Source: Akebia trifoliata
Lineage: Eukaryota; Streptophyta; Magnoliopsida; Ranunculales; Lardizabalaceae
Direction: 5' to 3'
Assembly: GCA_017979445.1 (NCBI GenBank)
Contig: CM030707.1
Coordinates: 21,954,586-22,018,585 of the forward strand
DNA length: 64,000 nt
A model generated the notes under the pieces. It saw nothing but the letters and a program-made list of their open reading frames with translations, ran no database searches and was not told the origin of the DNA. Shown in pieces: positions 37,926 to 50,498 of the stretch. Numbering within the stretch: the stretch's first letter is position 1; the number at the start of each line of letters is the position of its first letter. The translations under genes were made by a program, and so were the position numbers.

Positions 37926-40900
37926 GCGAGAAAGCGAGCAAAGAGGGATAGATGTAATTTTTTTTTACGTTGTTTTTACAGTTTTTGTCCATATGTCCAC
38001 CCCTCTATTTCCCTCCAAGGCCTCAAATCGTCGTTTTATGTGCTGGACCTGGCTAATTTATACGTTTTACATCATAGGCTTTGCCGTCTCAGGCATGTAT
38101 TCTGGGCGGACACTACAGCCTTGATCAAGGTAGTTGAGGTGGTGGCCCCCTGGGCTTTGGTGAGTATTTGACGTACCCTTATGTTTTTAAAATTATGACA
38201 TACCCCCTTAACTTCATCTTCTATGACAGATCAATGAAAAATTATCAAAAATACCCTCATCAAGTACACTCTTCAATCAATCTACCAATCACCGATTTTT
38301 CTTTTCCCCAAATTCCTTTATTTTTTTGCTCACAAATTAATTTTTGATCATCAACATCAAAAGTCTTGTCCAGGGATTTAGTATTGGCTAAACAAATTTT
38401 GATCATTTCATTCTATTTCTTCTTTCTAGCCTTTGGCAGCATCTCCGACTTTAGTCTACAAATTGAAAACAAAAGTAATTGCAATACCCTTAAAAGAAAT
38501 TAAAGAAACTCAAGAGTGAAAATATGAAGAAAGACTAATTCCCTGCCTTCTTTACTCCAGGAATCTTCTTGGCCATGTTCTTCATTTCCTTCATCTACTT
38601 CATAGACTTCGCTATCTTGGTATCTAGTCCATTTTGCCAGATTTTAAACTAGCATTATTAGATAGAGAGAGATAGGAAGTTCACTGGCTTGCCTTCTCAT
38701 ACTAAAAATATAAGAAAAACTAGATGGACACTTTTCTTGTGTATGGATGTACAATCGGCTCCTCGGCATAGGCAATTGTCAAAAAATGAGAAGAAACAAT
38801 ATTAAGAAAAAGATGCACTACTAAACTACAATACTAACATTTTTTACCAGTAAACTACAAATTTAACATGAAGGAATATTAGTCCTCGTACAGCCAACTC
38901 TCTCAATATAAGCACTCCACTGTAACACATCAACCTCAAAGTTGAGCAAACAAGTCCATGCCTTGAGAAATTCTCTAACTTGGACTGTGGGAGTTATTCC
39001 AACTTGTTTTGAATACCGTTACATACTCAATTCACAAAAATATTGTGTAAAGGACCTAATTTGAGCAGAAAAAGGCACAAAAAGAATAGCAAACTTAAAT
39101 CCAATCTAAAACTTAAATAGGCTCTTGATGCTTTGTTTGTCAAGTTTTGTACATGTTAGTTCAAGTTTCATTGAGAAGTCCACATGATTATACCTCATTT
39201 TCATAAGTACATAGAAAAAGACGTATCCTCAGTTATGCTAAAGTGGGTGAAGACTTAGGGCATGTTCGTTCAGATTTTTCACGTGGGCTTTTTATACTTC
39301 AGAATCATAAAAGTCAAAGTTTGGATGTTTGATTGTAAAGCTACTGCTTTAACAGATTTAATTTGAAGCAAAAATAAGTAGATAAATTAATAATGGCAAC
39401 TAATTGAAATAGGGTTAGAGGTGTTTCTTGTGGCTGCCATTGCGCAAAGGTCAAGTTCAAAAAAAATTATATTGGAGAATGGATGAATTCATCCCTAATT
39501 ATTTAAAAAAATTCCAAAATTATCCTCATATAAAAAAACTCAATCGATCAAACCAAAACCCTCGTCACAATCTTGTTGAGATTTAAGGGGTTAGAGTAAA
39601 CTACGATCTCCACGAATTAGGCTTTGAATCTTCCTAATCAACTCTGATTTCCTCATCATGTATGCTTACTATCTATTTTCCCTAATCAAATTTTTTTGTT
39701 TTTTGCTATGGTAATAACATCTTCTCATGTACCTAAGCATTTCGAGAAATCCATTAATGGTCAACTCATTTTTTTTTAAGACAAGAGAGTGTTTGTGCGG
39801 AGATGGGGGTGAGTTACAGAAGAATATGAGTAATAATAGGAGGGTTTGATCAAGAGAGGGTGTTTGGGAGATGATGGCAACTTCTTCTAAATCAAAAGGG
39901 TTGGAAAACGATGGGCATGATTTGAAGAAATCGATGATGTGAAGGGGTTTGGGAGACGATGGAAACCTAGTTACCTGGTTAGCATTTGGTTTGGCTTATA
40001 GTACACTGTTCTTTGTGAAATTAAGGGCGAATGATACCCCTAATTCAATCACTGTTCTTTTTGCTAATTATGTAATAATAATTTAATCTTATAATGTGAA
40101 GGAATCTTAATATACAAAGAAAAATGCACAAGTCTAGACGAGTTTAAATCATTAAAACTAAATTAGTGCGGCTAATCTGGTTATTTTGCTAATCATTTCG
40201 AAGTTCAATTTATTATCTTAGTTCAAGTCATTACTTTCTTTTAATGTCATGATTTTTCATGGTTTGAGTTTCTTTGAATTGATGAAATGCAAAATAATCT
40301 GATCCGTCATTAACATATTAGTTGCAAATATTGATGACTTGATCCATTGGTTACCTTCATTTATTATTATTACAAATTTGTAATAAACCGACTTTATTGT
40401 TCAATTTATCAAATGTTGTGTTGATAGCTATGAATTTTGATATTTTTACTATCATCTTAAAATTTATAAAGTTCACAATATCCAATTGTCTGATTAGTCA
40501 ATTCAAGTTTTGAATTCTTTTTTATTAATACAAATTATCATTTAGTCTAAGTAAGGTTGATTGTTTTCCAACCTGAAATGGTAAAAGAAAATTTTATTTC
40601 CATAGTATAATAGTTAGCAATGTGGAATATTAATGGATGAAGGATACTTGTGAATGAGTGTATCTATTTTTATAGAATTGTTTATTTTGTTAGATGGCAA
40701 GTAAACCATAAAAAAAACAAAGTAGCAAAAAATGATATAGCAAAATGAACATGCCAACTACACAAGATATAGGTAGAAATCATTGTGAAATTGATTAAGA
40801 AGAAAAAAAGGCTTGGTGTTACAGTTCAATACCTTATGCTATGCTTTTTTGATAAAGCAAATCATACAAATATTGGTATCCATTACAATAGGAAACAACA

Positions 40901-41034
40901 TAAAAATCATTATGGCATAACTGAATTTGTTTGGACATGATAAAATAAGCTAAAAACAAATACTAGTGGGGGTTTCAATTTTGTTAACAATAAGGTGTTG
41001 ACAAACAATGCCTCGTTGGACAGCAAGTTGAAAG
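37926..41034. other. Intergenic DNA without recognised genes
   Basis: AT-rich sequence with no frame above about 90 codons and no family match that I can make. Confidence 0.6.
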
Positions 41035-42563
41035 TGTAGACACCTCATTTTTACACTTGCTTAATTAATCAATTCATCAAATCGATTACGGCGATTTTCA
41101 ATAATGAATGAATATTCTAAAGTTTTATTTGTTACGAAATGTGTTTCCAAATCTCGGATGAGATATTTTATATAAATAAACTTTAGAAATCACACTACGC
41201 TAGAAAAATAAGATCCAAAACATAGAAATTATCATTTTGAAACTAAAAAAAATTTTATGAGAAAAATGATCGAATTATCAAAATACCCCCAACACCAGAA
41301 CATCCCTAGATGTTACATTATGCTTAGGAAAACTATTTTGAACACATAAAACAACAAACTAAAATCAAATAAATTATTTCGTCAATTTTCACAAAATTCA
41401 ATAAAATTACCAAAATACTCCTCATAGGGTCTATAATCATTTCAAGCCAAAAATTCATAAGTAACATAAACCAATATTCTCATTGAACTTTTTATAAACA
41501 AATTGATTTTAAAATATTTTAAAACGTCAAAAAACGATATCCCAACGCAAAAATCCTATTTGATAGTAAAACAATATTTTTTCAGCTCTAAAATTTAAAA
41601 ATCTAAAATTAATAATTAAAATATTAATTAATATAAAATAAAATATTAATTAATATAAAATAAAATATTAATAAATAAAATAAAATTTTTTGAACAAATA
41701 AATTCAAATATTTAAGCGTATGGGCCAAATTTCAAGTAGCGACCCATTTATTCAAGTGGGACCCATTTGATATTTAATAAAAAAACCTTTTACCGAGGGT
41801 CACAAATGATTTAAAATAATTTAATAAAGAACCTTCCATTGGGGGGACTTCTAAAATTTTATTCTACGTAAGTCAAAAAATCAAAATAAAACCTAATTGA
41901 AATCTTATCTAAATCACTTAAGAAATTAATTAAAGATATACTCTATCTTTAAGAGACCTAATCAAACCCTAATCTTATCAATAATTTTTTTTAAAATGGG
42001 GAACTCTATTACCTAATCTCATAGGTCTTGAGAAATCCTAAAAAATAAAGGTAAAAAACTCTCTAATTTTTTTTTGAAATCCTAAATCTTGAGCCTCAAG
42101 TCAATACTTAACCCTCAAGCCTTAATTTTTAACCTAAAAACATTCAAAAGTTCTCAAAACACCACAAAAAATCATTAAAACATCCAGATCTAAAAGAAAA
42201 AAGTTACATCTTGAGGATTGAAAGTAGATCTAAAAAAAAAGATAAAATAAGAAGATTTATACGAGGAATGCTCACCACCAATTTCTAAAGGAATCGATCG
42301 TAGTAATCACTCAGATAAAAGAAAAATGTAATTTTTTATATTTTATTATGGATTTAGGTTGTTTTTGCAATGTACATATTTGAAAGGAATAGAGATCGAC
42401 TTTTGCCGAATGAGGTTGGTACCTAACAACTTCCAATCCTATAACTTGATTCTCGTACCCATAATCTATTCGTAACTTAGTATTTTTTATATGTTTAGAG
42501 TTATATTTGATTCTTAGACCATAAAACTAAGTGACGACTCCAAAAAAAAGTATTAGATCTACA
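41035..42563 (+). mobile_element. Probable solo LTR of a gypsy (Tat/Ogre-like) element
   Basis: It begins TGTAGACACC and ends AGATCTACA, a TG...CA pair extending to TGTAGA...TCTACA. Internal words near 42410 (GAGGTTGGTACCTAACAAC) and 42532 (GTGACGACTCCA) resemble motifs near the 3' ends of LTRs of this lineage. No primer site or coding region follows. A target duplication was not found (GAAAG against CCCAT), so this is not certain. Confidence 0.5.
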
Positions 42564-42899
42564 CCCATGAATTAAAAACACTTTTAGGAGATAATTCTTG
42601 GGATTTAGATTATTGAAAATGAATATAAATTGAAGTTTGTATTTTTACTTAAATAAGTTTTTATGAAATTTTGTATAATACTAAATTGATGCACAATGAC
42701 GTTACTTGAGAATTATAAAAAATGACATATAAAGTTCTTAAATTCTATAATAATCAGAATATAGCATCAACTATCGCATTCCTAGCCCTCTTTATAGTTA
42801 TTTGAGCTTGATGATCTATTATTAGAGGGTCATTATTCTTATCCTCCTAGTGTCTATACTCATTATTTACAATTTATTTTTCTTCAAAATGCCTATAAT

Positions 42900-43610
42900 T
42901 ATCATTTATAATAATAGTTTCCTTATAAAATATCATGCAAGCCAATACAATGTATCACAGTGTTTTAAATTTATAGCGAGACATTTTCTTCAAAATTGAC
43001 CATTTTGCCTTTATAATACTAAAACTTCGTTCAACAATGTTTTGGAGTTAAGAATGCATATAATTGAACAATTATTTCTTTTTCCTTTACCGCAACTCTG
43101 TCCTAAAATCTTGTAAATGATAGGATGTACCTCAATAAGGTGCAAGGAACCATCAATCAACAAATATCAAGCGTCAATCAAATAATACTTACTTATAAAA
43201 AAATAATCAATTAACATCTATATTTTTATCATACAACTTATCTTAATTTTCAAATACTAACTTGGACAATGGTGTGAAAATTTTAACGATGCCTTGCGCA
43301 TGGTATCGAGGAACATATGCAAGTCACTAAATGGTCCCTCCCAACTAACAAAAAAGTGTGCAAATAACATATCAAACGGGCTTAGACCCATAGCTCAATT
43401 GGTTTGGCACATTGCAAAACAACTTTGAAGCTGTGGGTTCAAATCCAGCTTATCTATAAAAAAAAACATACCAAACGAACAATTAACTATAACATTTTAT
43501 GTTATACTTTTATCTCATAGAAATTGATTGTTCTGCACAAAAAGGATATGTACACTGACATAGGTCCCATCAATCGCCCCAAGCCCCCAACACATTCATA
43601 CATATTTTTA
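42900..43610 (-). pseudogene. Harbinger (HARBI1-like) transposase remnant, minus copy
   Basis: From about 43600 leftwards: GLGAIDGTYVS (first catalytic aspartate region), ITYNVIVNCSFGM, then across a SINE VSWEGPFSDLHMFLDT (second catalytic region, family GWEGSAHD), then the block with YLLIDGSLHLIEVHPIIYKI, and NTVIHCIGLHD at the end. Stops and shifts are frequent. It forms one arm of a large inverted repeat. Confidence 0.6.
43367..43477 (+). mobile_element. SINE family B inside the Harbinger relic, with 12-bp duplication
   Basis: The body 43379-43465 has GACCCATAGCTCAATTGG (box A-like), GGTTCAAATCC (box B) and an A run. ACATATCAAACG (43367-43378) and ACATACCAAACG (43466-43477) flank it, a target duplication with one mismatch. 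It matches the SINE at 18639-18715. Confidence 0.8.
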
Positions 43611-44539
43611 TATTTTAGATAGCAATAATTGTACATGAAATCACAAAAGTTATTAAATAAATAAATTGTTGATGAAATACCTTGAAATAAGGCCAATATC
43701 GTTAATTAATTCGTATGTGTGTTGGGACTTTATCGAGATTTGACAAGACATCAATGACTTCAAAATTTCAATCATTCCTTTAAGTACTAGATGAAAATAC
43801 TTATTAATAGAATGCGATGTATGTTGAAAATTATTTTTTTAAATCTTATATTTTTTATTATGTTCAACGGTATAAAGAAACATCAAAACATATATTTCAA
43901 TTGAGATTATCTTTTTAGTTTATAGTAAACTCATCCCTTCCATCGAACTTTAAATCATCTAATCTTCAATAAATTATCCCTTAAAAATCCTATAGCTTTC
44001 CAATATTACCTTCTTTCTCTTAAAATTTCTTTCTCAATTTCCCAAATAGACCAACGCCCTCTACAGTCTTACTCCCTATCAAATTCTTCTTCACCCCTAT
44101 TATTTTCCTTTCTTTCAACATCACTTTGTGTATGACTCATATCGCAGCATGCACAATAATTTACAAGTCATTTCAGAGTTCTTTGACGATCGCATACGAG
44201 GTCATCTACTACAAATCTAAAAGTTAAAATCAATTGAAGAATATGTTACAATATTTCTTTATATCATGGGAGTTGGATAAAATCAAAGGCATAAAATCTT
44301 AAGAAATATTTTAAGAATTCATTGCATATCATTAATAAGTACTTTCATTTAATACTTAAAAGGATAGTTTAAATTTCAAATTCATTGATTGTCCCATCAA
44401 ACCTCAATGAAGTCCCAATACACATACGAATCAATCAACAATGTTGGCCTTTTATTTCAAAGCATTTCATCAACAATATGTTCAGTAAATAATGTTTGTT
44501 ATTTCATATAGAATTATTGATATTTGAAATAAGCAAATA

Positions 44540-45300
44540 TGAAATATTGTGTTAAGACGATTAATGGGACTCATATTAGTGCGCATATCTTGTTTGAGCA
44601 ACATAGTCGATTTTGATGACATAATACAAAATGTTATGACAACTTGTTCATTTGTTATGTTATTTACACATATTGTAGTTAGTTGGGAGGGATCAACTAA
44701 TGATTCGTGTGTGTTCCTCGACACCATTCACAAATCATCATTAAGATTTTCACTCTCTTTCAAGTTAATAGTTAAAAATTAAGATCAATTTCATGATATA
44801 AGCATAAAAATGAATTGATTGTCTTTTTTCTATAAGTAAGTATTATTTAATTGACATCGAATTTTCGTTGACGGATGGTTCTTTGCACTTTACCAAGGTA
44901 TGACCTATCATTTATAAGATATTACTAGAGAATCACAATCAGTGTTTTCAAATGCGATCGTATATTTGCACATGCTACAGTTGCATACCCCAAATTATGC
45001 TATCTACCAATATGTGATGGCATATTTTTCTGCATTTTTTTTCAATTTTTTTTATAGCATATGTCACCGTATATGCGAACAACATGTGTTAGTTGCATAT
45101 GTTATTTAACAATATTGGTCACGATCATAAACTTAGAAATAATCATTCAAATTATATGTATTCTTCACTCTAAAACGCTATTGAGCAAAATTTTGGTGTT
45201 ACAAAAATAAAATGACCAATTTTGAAGCAAATGCCTTGTTATAAACTTCAAATACAGTTAGACATTATATTGATTTGCATAGCACTTCATAAAAAAACAC
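44540..45300 (+). pseudogene. Harbinger (HARBI1-like) transposase remnant, plus copy
   Basis: INGTHISAHILFEQHSRF near 44560, then QNVMTTCSFVMLFTHIVVSW with EGSTNDSCVFLDTIHKSS near 44630-44740 (family GWEGSAHD), then LTDGSLHFTKV near 44870, and after a small insertion NAIEQNFGVTKIK with ILICIALHN near 45175-45290. The order matches PIF/Harbinger transposases. It is broken by stops and by the insertion at 44941-45118. Confidence 0.65.
44933..45126. mobile_element. Small hAT-like MITE in the Harbinger relic
   Basis: A 178-bp insertion (44941-45118) interrupts the transposase frame and is flanked by TCACAATC and TCACGATC, an 8-bp duplication with one mismatch. Its ends are imperfect inverted repeats (AGTGTTTTCAAAT against CCAATATTGTTAAAT). 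Confidence 0.5.
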
Positions 45301-46785
45301 ACTATTATGGATGATGAATTCAGATGTTTTAAAGAAAAATAAATTGTGGGTGGTGAGAGTATGACAGATTTTTACGGATGAAAAAAAGGCATTCTAGTTA
45401 ATTTTTCAGAATTCAACAACAAAAGGTGTCAAACAAACAACAATTCCAGGCTTTTGTGCATACCACAAGACATTTTTAGCTTTGTCAAGAGGCAAGCTTC
45501 TTTCAGTAGTAACTTGCTGGGTTCTGGGCTTCTATTTGTAATAAACATAAATTTCTAAAGTAGAAGTTGGAAGTTATAATGGGTAAACCCTTAAGGTCTA
45601 TTTATTATAGCTTTTTTTCGACAGTCTTTTGGGTTTTGAGCCGAAAAAGCTAGGAAAACACATTTGTTGATAATGACTTCTACTTCAACAACTTTTACGG
45701 GAAATCCAAATTTGCGTTTTTGAGAAGCCTTATAGGGTTACTTTCCTGTAAGAAACACTAATAGAAGCTAACATCGAAAAATGTATGGGATGAAATGACC
45801 CCCCATTCTTCTTTACTTATTAAGTAAACAACATAAGTAAGTTGAGCTATCTCTACTATTTCTACTACTTTTTTGCTAGCTTCTGTATCAAATAAGATTC
45901 TCTTAAAAACAATTTCCCAGACTCTGAGCTTCTATTTCTCCTAGACATAGAATTTTGAAGTAGAAGTTGTAATCTGTAACAAACAAACATTTAGCTTATA
46001 TAAAAAACCACTTCAAAATATAATTTACTCGGAGAAAACAACTAAAAATATTTTCTACTTCTAAATTCCTTTTCCAAGAATACATGCGTACAAAATTATT
46101 TCTAAGAAGGCAAATTCTTTAAAAGTAGATGTGCCCTTATTACACAGATAGAGATCATCTAATAACAATTCACCAATCTTCATAGGCCTTCAAACAACTT
46201 TACATATCATATGTATTTTTGATCTTTAGTGCTTTGTCAATAGAGCTCTTCCAAATAGCGTTCAAAGACTCTAAGTAAACTAAAATCAAATATTTTAACA
46301 ACTTACTAATAAAAGGTGTCCGAGCATGACAAAGTGAAGACTCATTTTCTCAATCAATCCAATCTATAATCTTAACAATAAGTTTCTTCTCAACATCCAC
46401 ACTCATTGTAGCACTTTCTCTTTACCAATAAGATTGATTGTTTTGAGATGATGACTTAACATCCATTATATGGGTGTGAGTTTCTTCATTGCTTTGGTGT
46501 CCTTGTTCTTAAAATTTTGAAAAATAAAAAAGTAATTCAAGATTAAAGATGATCAGTTTTGGGAAGAGAAATTAAGTATTTTTTAGTAATTGTTATAGAA
46601 GATGACATGGTTTTAAAACTCAAAATTTCGACTCATCTTATGCCTAGCGTGTCAATTTGACTTGACTTGGTCATCCTTATGGAGACAAGACAATCTTTAT
46701 AATTCAATTTCTAATTATGTATTAATACATATTTCTATTCAAATAAAGTGGATTAGAAGATGCTTAGCTGTAAGATTTATTTATA
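45301..46785. other. Intergenic DNA with short repeated blocks
   Basis: No gene. The block GGGCTTCTATTTGTAATAAAC...GTAGAAGTT near 45527 and the block GAGCTTCTATTTCTCCTAGA...GTAGAAGTTG near 45923 are related copies about 395 bp apart, probably a worn MITE. Confidence 0.45.
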
Positions 46786-48103
46786 TAAAAATTAGGGGAA
46801 ATTATATAAAAAAAAGCCTTTAAAAAATTATTATAAAAAAGGTAACACATTTTTTATAATTATCAAAAGGAACCCAAGCCGATTTTTTTTATAAATAAAA
46901 TAAAATAAAATTTTGCACTTAAAGTGCCGAATGATTTTAAATATATATGTTTGACATGTGTCACAATGACATTAGCAATAGAGAGAGCTTCTCTCTCTTG
47001 CCCACTGCCCACATTTATTTTTTTAGATTTTAAATCTTAAAAAATGTCATTGGGCCCACATTGATTATCACATTGACAATCCAACAACACAACATTTTAG
47101 ATTTCATAAAAATATTCATATTAATTTTTTATTTTTTATTTTTCGAGCTTGATCCAAGGTGTTGAAAATGGATGGCACTGAGTACCCAAATTTAAAAATA
47201 AAATTCAACAATGAAAAATAACTATTTTTTTTTAAATTTCATATAATTTTGTCCTCTACAACTCCATTGCACCAGATCATGTTTTTGAATGTCACAAGGT
47301 GATCACATAAAAAAGTTTGCTTTTTTTTTCACTATGGGCAAGAGAGGGAAATGGGCATTGGCCAAAAACAACATCCACTTAGCATCACTTAAAAAAATCA
47401 ATTTATTTTTTTTTAAATTGGATGTTAAATGGACTATTTTTTGGCCAACACCTTGATGCCCCTTTCCTTCTCCTGCCCATAGTGAAAAAAACAAATAGTC
47501 TTATTTGACCACCTTGTGACATACAAAAATACGATTCAATGCAATGGAGTTGTAAATGATAAAATTATATGAACTTTTAAAAATAAAATTAAAAAAATAG
47601 TTATTTTTCATTGTTGAATTTTATTTTTAAATTTGAATGCTTGGTGACCATCCATTTTCAACACCTTAGATCAAGCTCGAAAAACAATGTTTTTTTAATT
47701 TCTGTTTTTTGAATATGAATATTTTCATGAAATCTAAAAGGCAGTGTTATTGGATTGTCAATGTGATAATCAATGTGGGACCAATGACTCTTTTTAAGAT
47801 TTGAAATCTAAAAAAATAAATGTGGGTAGTGGGCAAGAGAGAGAAGCTCTCTCTATTGCTGATGTTATTGCTCCAAGTGTCAAACATTTGTTGGATTGTG
47901 AGCCAACGCTCTATGTGGGCCATTTTAAAAAATTATTATTATTATTTTTTAAAATTTCGGCAAATTCGATTCTTTAAGTGCTGAAATTTTATTTAAAAAA
48001 AAAAAATTAAGTGCCGATTTGGGAACATTTTGATAATTATAAAATTGTGTTTCTTTTTTGATAATAATTTTTTTTAATTTATTATAATTTCCCCTAAAAA
48101 TTA
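46786..48103. mobile_element. Mutator-like long-TIR foldback element, 1.3 kb
   Basis: GGGGAAATTATA starts the left end at 46795 and TATAATTTCCCC ends the right end at 48094. TAAAAATTA flanks both (46786-46794 and 48095-48103), an exact 9-bp duplication typical of Mutator-like elements. The two arms are inverted repeats along almost their whole length (about 600 bp each, axis about 47425); shared blocks include GAGAGAGCTTCTCTCTCTTG, CACATTGATTATCACATTGA and AGGTGTTGAAAATGGATGG. The right arm has an extra block near 47882-47945. No transposase is present. A transcript would fold into a very long hairpin. Confidence 0.9.
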
Positions 48104-48684
48104 TTTAAATTATTAAAAATTAATTAGTTTTACAAAAATTCAAAAAAATTGATTGACTCGACCAAATTTTATAGATTCAATCAATATTTTCCAAATATCA
48201 AAAAAATCATATCCAAACCCAGACAAGTCAATGTGACGGATGATTCATATTGAAAAATGAAGTTTTCGTTTCGAAAATTTTTAAAGGGATATTTACAAAA
48301 ATGTGAACAACTTTTGATGAATTTACGAATCAGACTCACTGTTTATTTTAATTATCAAAAGACTAACGATAATTATATTGGAGGTTTTAAAATAACAATT
48401 TTGCAAGTTCAAAAGGACCATCTCGCAGGTATCAAGTGACTATCTCGCAAGTTTTGCTACTATACAAACCAACAAAATTGTCACTTTGGGGGAAAAACAT
48501 GCGAGTTTATCACTTTAAACTTGCAATCTTGTCACTTGAAAAACCTGCGATTTTGCACATTCACGTTTTGGAAACAAAAATGAACAATTAGCCAAAATTG
48601 CAATTTCATCAAATTTGTTTCACACAATGGTAATTTACCCTTTTTAAAACCAGAAGATGGTGGCATTTAAGTCATTTGTCCATT
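48104..48684. other. Intergenic DNA, nothing recognised
   Basis: AT-rich sequence. CTCGCAGGTATCAAGTGACTA with related CGCAAGTTTTG and ACCTGCGATTTTGC words near 48420-48550 form a loose imperfect inverted pattern. No gene. Confidence 0.4.
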
Positions 48685-49392
48685 CGAGCAATTCCAATCG
48701 TACTGCAAAACTCTAATTTTTAGTGATGAAGCCCCCGAAGCAAGCTTTGACTAGGCTTCATTTTGAAATCTTGGGGCTCCAAATCACTATTCACAGCTCT
48801 ATATTTAGAGCCCCACAAATTTTTGAAGCTTGGAGCTCCATCACTATTCATCCTTTATTTAAATACCATTTGCATCCTTTTTAAAAATAATAAATATCAT
48901 TTTTACCCTTATTTTTTCATGTAATAAATTTTAAATACCACTTTTATCCTTTACTAATTTTATTTTTTTTACCTTCATTATTTTAAATATCAAACCAAAC
49001 CGATTAATATATCAAGCTTGATGGAAATTTGTACTTTATATATTATATAGTTTGTGTACGACCAATTTTTTGAATTTTTTTTCTTTTTGATTGAAATAAA
49101 TGAAGGTAATTTAGAAAAATAATATATATAAATAAATAAACAATGATACAGCCAAATTGAACTAGGGTCTGACCACGGTCCAACCAATACATCGATTTAA
49201 TTTTTAAAACTTTGCTTTCATCCATTTTTTAAGATTCCCCAATTTGTATCAAAAGTGAAACTTCCAAAAGTATTAAACAATTTTACATGGAAAAATACAA
49301 ACATTAATTAGTCTTGTTTGGAAGTTTACATTAATTTTTATTAATTTTTTTTATTCAAATAATTACTTCAACGTTACAAAGAATTATAACGC

Positions 49393-49884
49393 ATTCAAAC
49401 TAAGGCTGGCAATGGTCCGAAATATATCTGATGTCAGAATTGGTCGAAACCGATTCGATCTGAAAAATATGAAAAATCAGATTTGAATTGAAATCTTAAA
49501 TCCGAAATAATCTTGGATCAGATTCGGATGTACCCCAATCCAATCCGAATATATTTCATTCTTTTTATTATTAGTATCATATAAATACATATAAATAAAA
49601 TATTTTAGTCTTTTTGATTTCTTTCTATATTTGTAATAGGAAACTAAATTTCTTAAAATTTTATATGATTTTAAATTTTATGAACATTGATAATTTGAAA
49701 ATAAGGCATGTGTTCTGATCGGATTGATTTTGGATTAAGGATGAAATGAAATAAATTAGATTCGATTCACATATTGATTAATCAATTCGGATCGGAGCAG
49801 GTACATTTTTTAAAAATTTTGACTCGATATTTGAGTAGCATTAATCCGATATCGATCCGATCTGTTGCTAGTCCTAATTCAAAC
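49393..49884. mobile_element. Non-autonomous hAT element, 476 bp, perfect 8-bp duplication
   Basis: Ends TAAGGCTGGCAATGG (from 49401) and GTTGCTAGTCCTA (to 49876) are imperfect inverted repeats. ATTCAAAC stands at 49393-49400 and 49877-49884. The interior is rich in CCGAT and ATCCGA words on both sides, as in subterminal regions of hAT elements. No coding sequence. Confidence 0.88.
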
Positions 49885-49962
49885 AACTTCAAAAATTAGG
49901 ATTAGACCAATATAAAATCCGAAATCTAATAAATATTAATCTAAAAAAAATAGATAGAGTTT

Positions 49963-50050
49963 TTATTGGCGTCCCAACTTTTATTTAGCAAAATAATATA
50001 CTTTATTTTTAATTGGACCGTAAAATAAGTAAAAATTGGGTGCCAATAAC
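49963..50050. mobile_element. Small foldback MITE, about 88 bp
   Basis: TTATTGGCGTCCCAACTTTTA at the left pairs, with few mismatches, with TAAAAATTGGGTGCCAATAA at the right. Flanking duplication not clear. A (TA)n run of about 19 bases follows at 50070-50088. Confidence 0.6.
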
Positions 50051-50178
50051 AACTATATTTTTTTTTCATTTATATATATATATATATAAGTGAATAGTGT
50101 TTTAAAGCGTTGAATGGTGGTTTCGGGCATCCAAAGGAAGAAGATGCCATTTTGAAACCCGTGGATGGAGTTGCTCTT

Positions 50179-50498
50179 CGTCTATTAGATTAGACGGAGT
50201 TGAAGAGGACAAGTCATCAGTTTGATAACATAGGGGTATCTCAAATATTCACTAAAATATAGAGGGGCATAGCTAAATAACTGTCAAGTTTTTTATGGAT
50301 GAGGTTCGAAAACCCGACAGATGCACCGTTATTACTCGCTCATGTTGGGACAGATGGACCATACCCAGATTTCGATCGATTGGTTTAAATTAAAACCACC
50401 GCACATAATAAATTTTGAAAAAAAAAAAAAAAAAAAATCCGACTCGATCACTCTGTTTTCTTTAAGACCCTAGCAATTAACTTAAATTAATCGAATCC
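50179..50498 (+). promoter_or_regulatory. Upstream region of the DUF1517 gene
   Basis: The 320 bases before the start codon contain an A run at 50418-50438 and TCTGTTTTCTTTAAGACCCTAG-like leader sequence shortly before the ATG. No confident TATA box was chosen. The gene begins about 320 bp from the end of a MITE nest. Confidence 0.3.

Larger units (their letters stand above)
42900..45300. repeat. Large inverted duplication of a Harbinger element
   Basis: The reverse complement of about 43660-43830 matches 44310-44480 block by block (for example ATTAATAAGT, TAAATTTCAAA-like, ACACATACGAAT and ATTTCATCAACAAT), and the transposase remnants on both sides continue the symmetry. The axis is near 44060. 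The arms are about 1.1-1.2 kb each and clearly diverged. Confidence 0.7.
48685..50178. mobile_element. Older MITE with GAGCAA(T/C)TCCA ends, split by nested elements
   Basis: GAGCAATTCCAATC at 48685 and GATGGAGTTGCTC ending at 50178 are imperfect inverted ends, both flanked by TTC. GAGCAnCTCCAA ends are widespread among plant MITEs. The inside is expanded by a hAT element (49401-49876) and a small foldback (49963-50050). A local palindrome GGGGCTC...GAGCCCC lies at about 48773-48820. The pairing of the two ends is an inference. Confidence 0.45.

Noticed and set aside
39258..40755. GGGCATGTTCGTT and AATGAACATGCC as ends of a 1.5-kb element
   Set aside because: The pairing is short and imperfect, the flanks do not match, and the interior shows no inverted or coding structure.
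45500..46000. Paired CTTCTATTT...AGAAGTTG blocks as a defined MITE
   Set aside because: Related blocks are visible but no terminal repeats or flanking duplication could be set.
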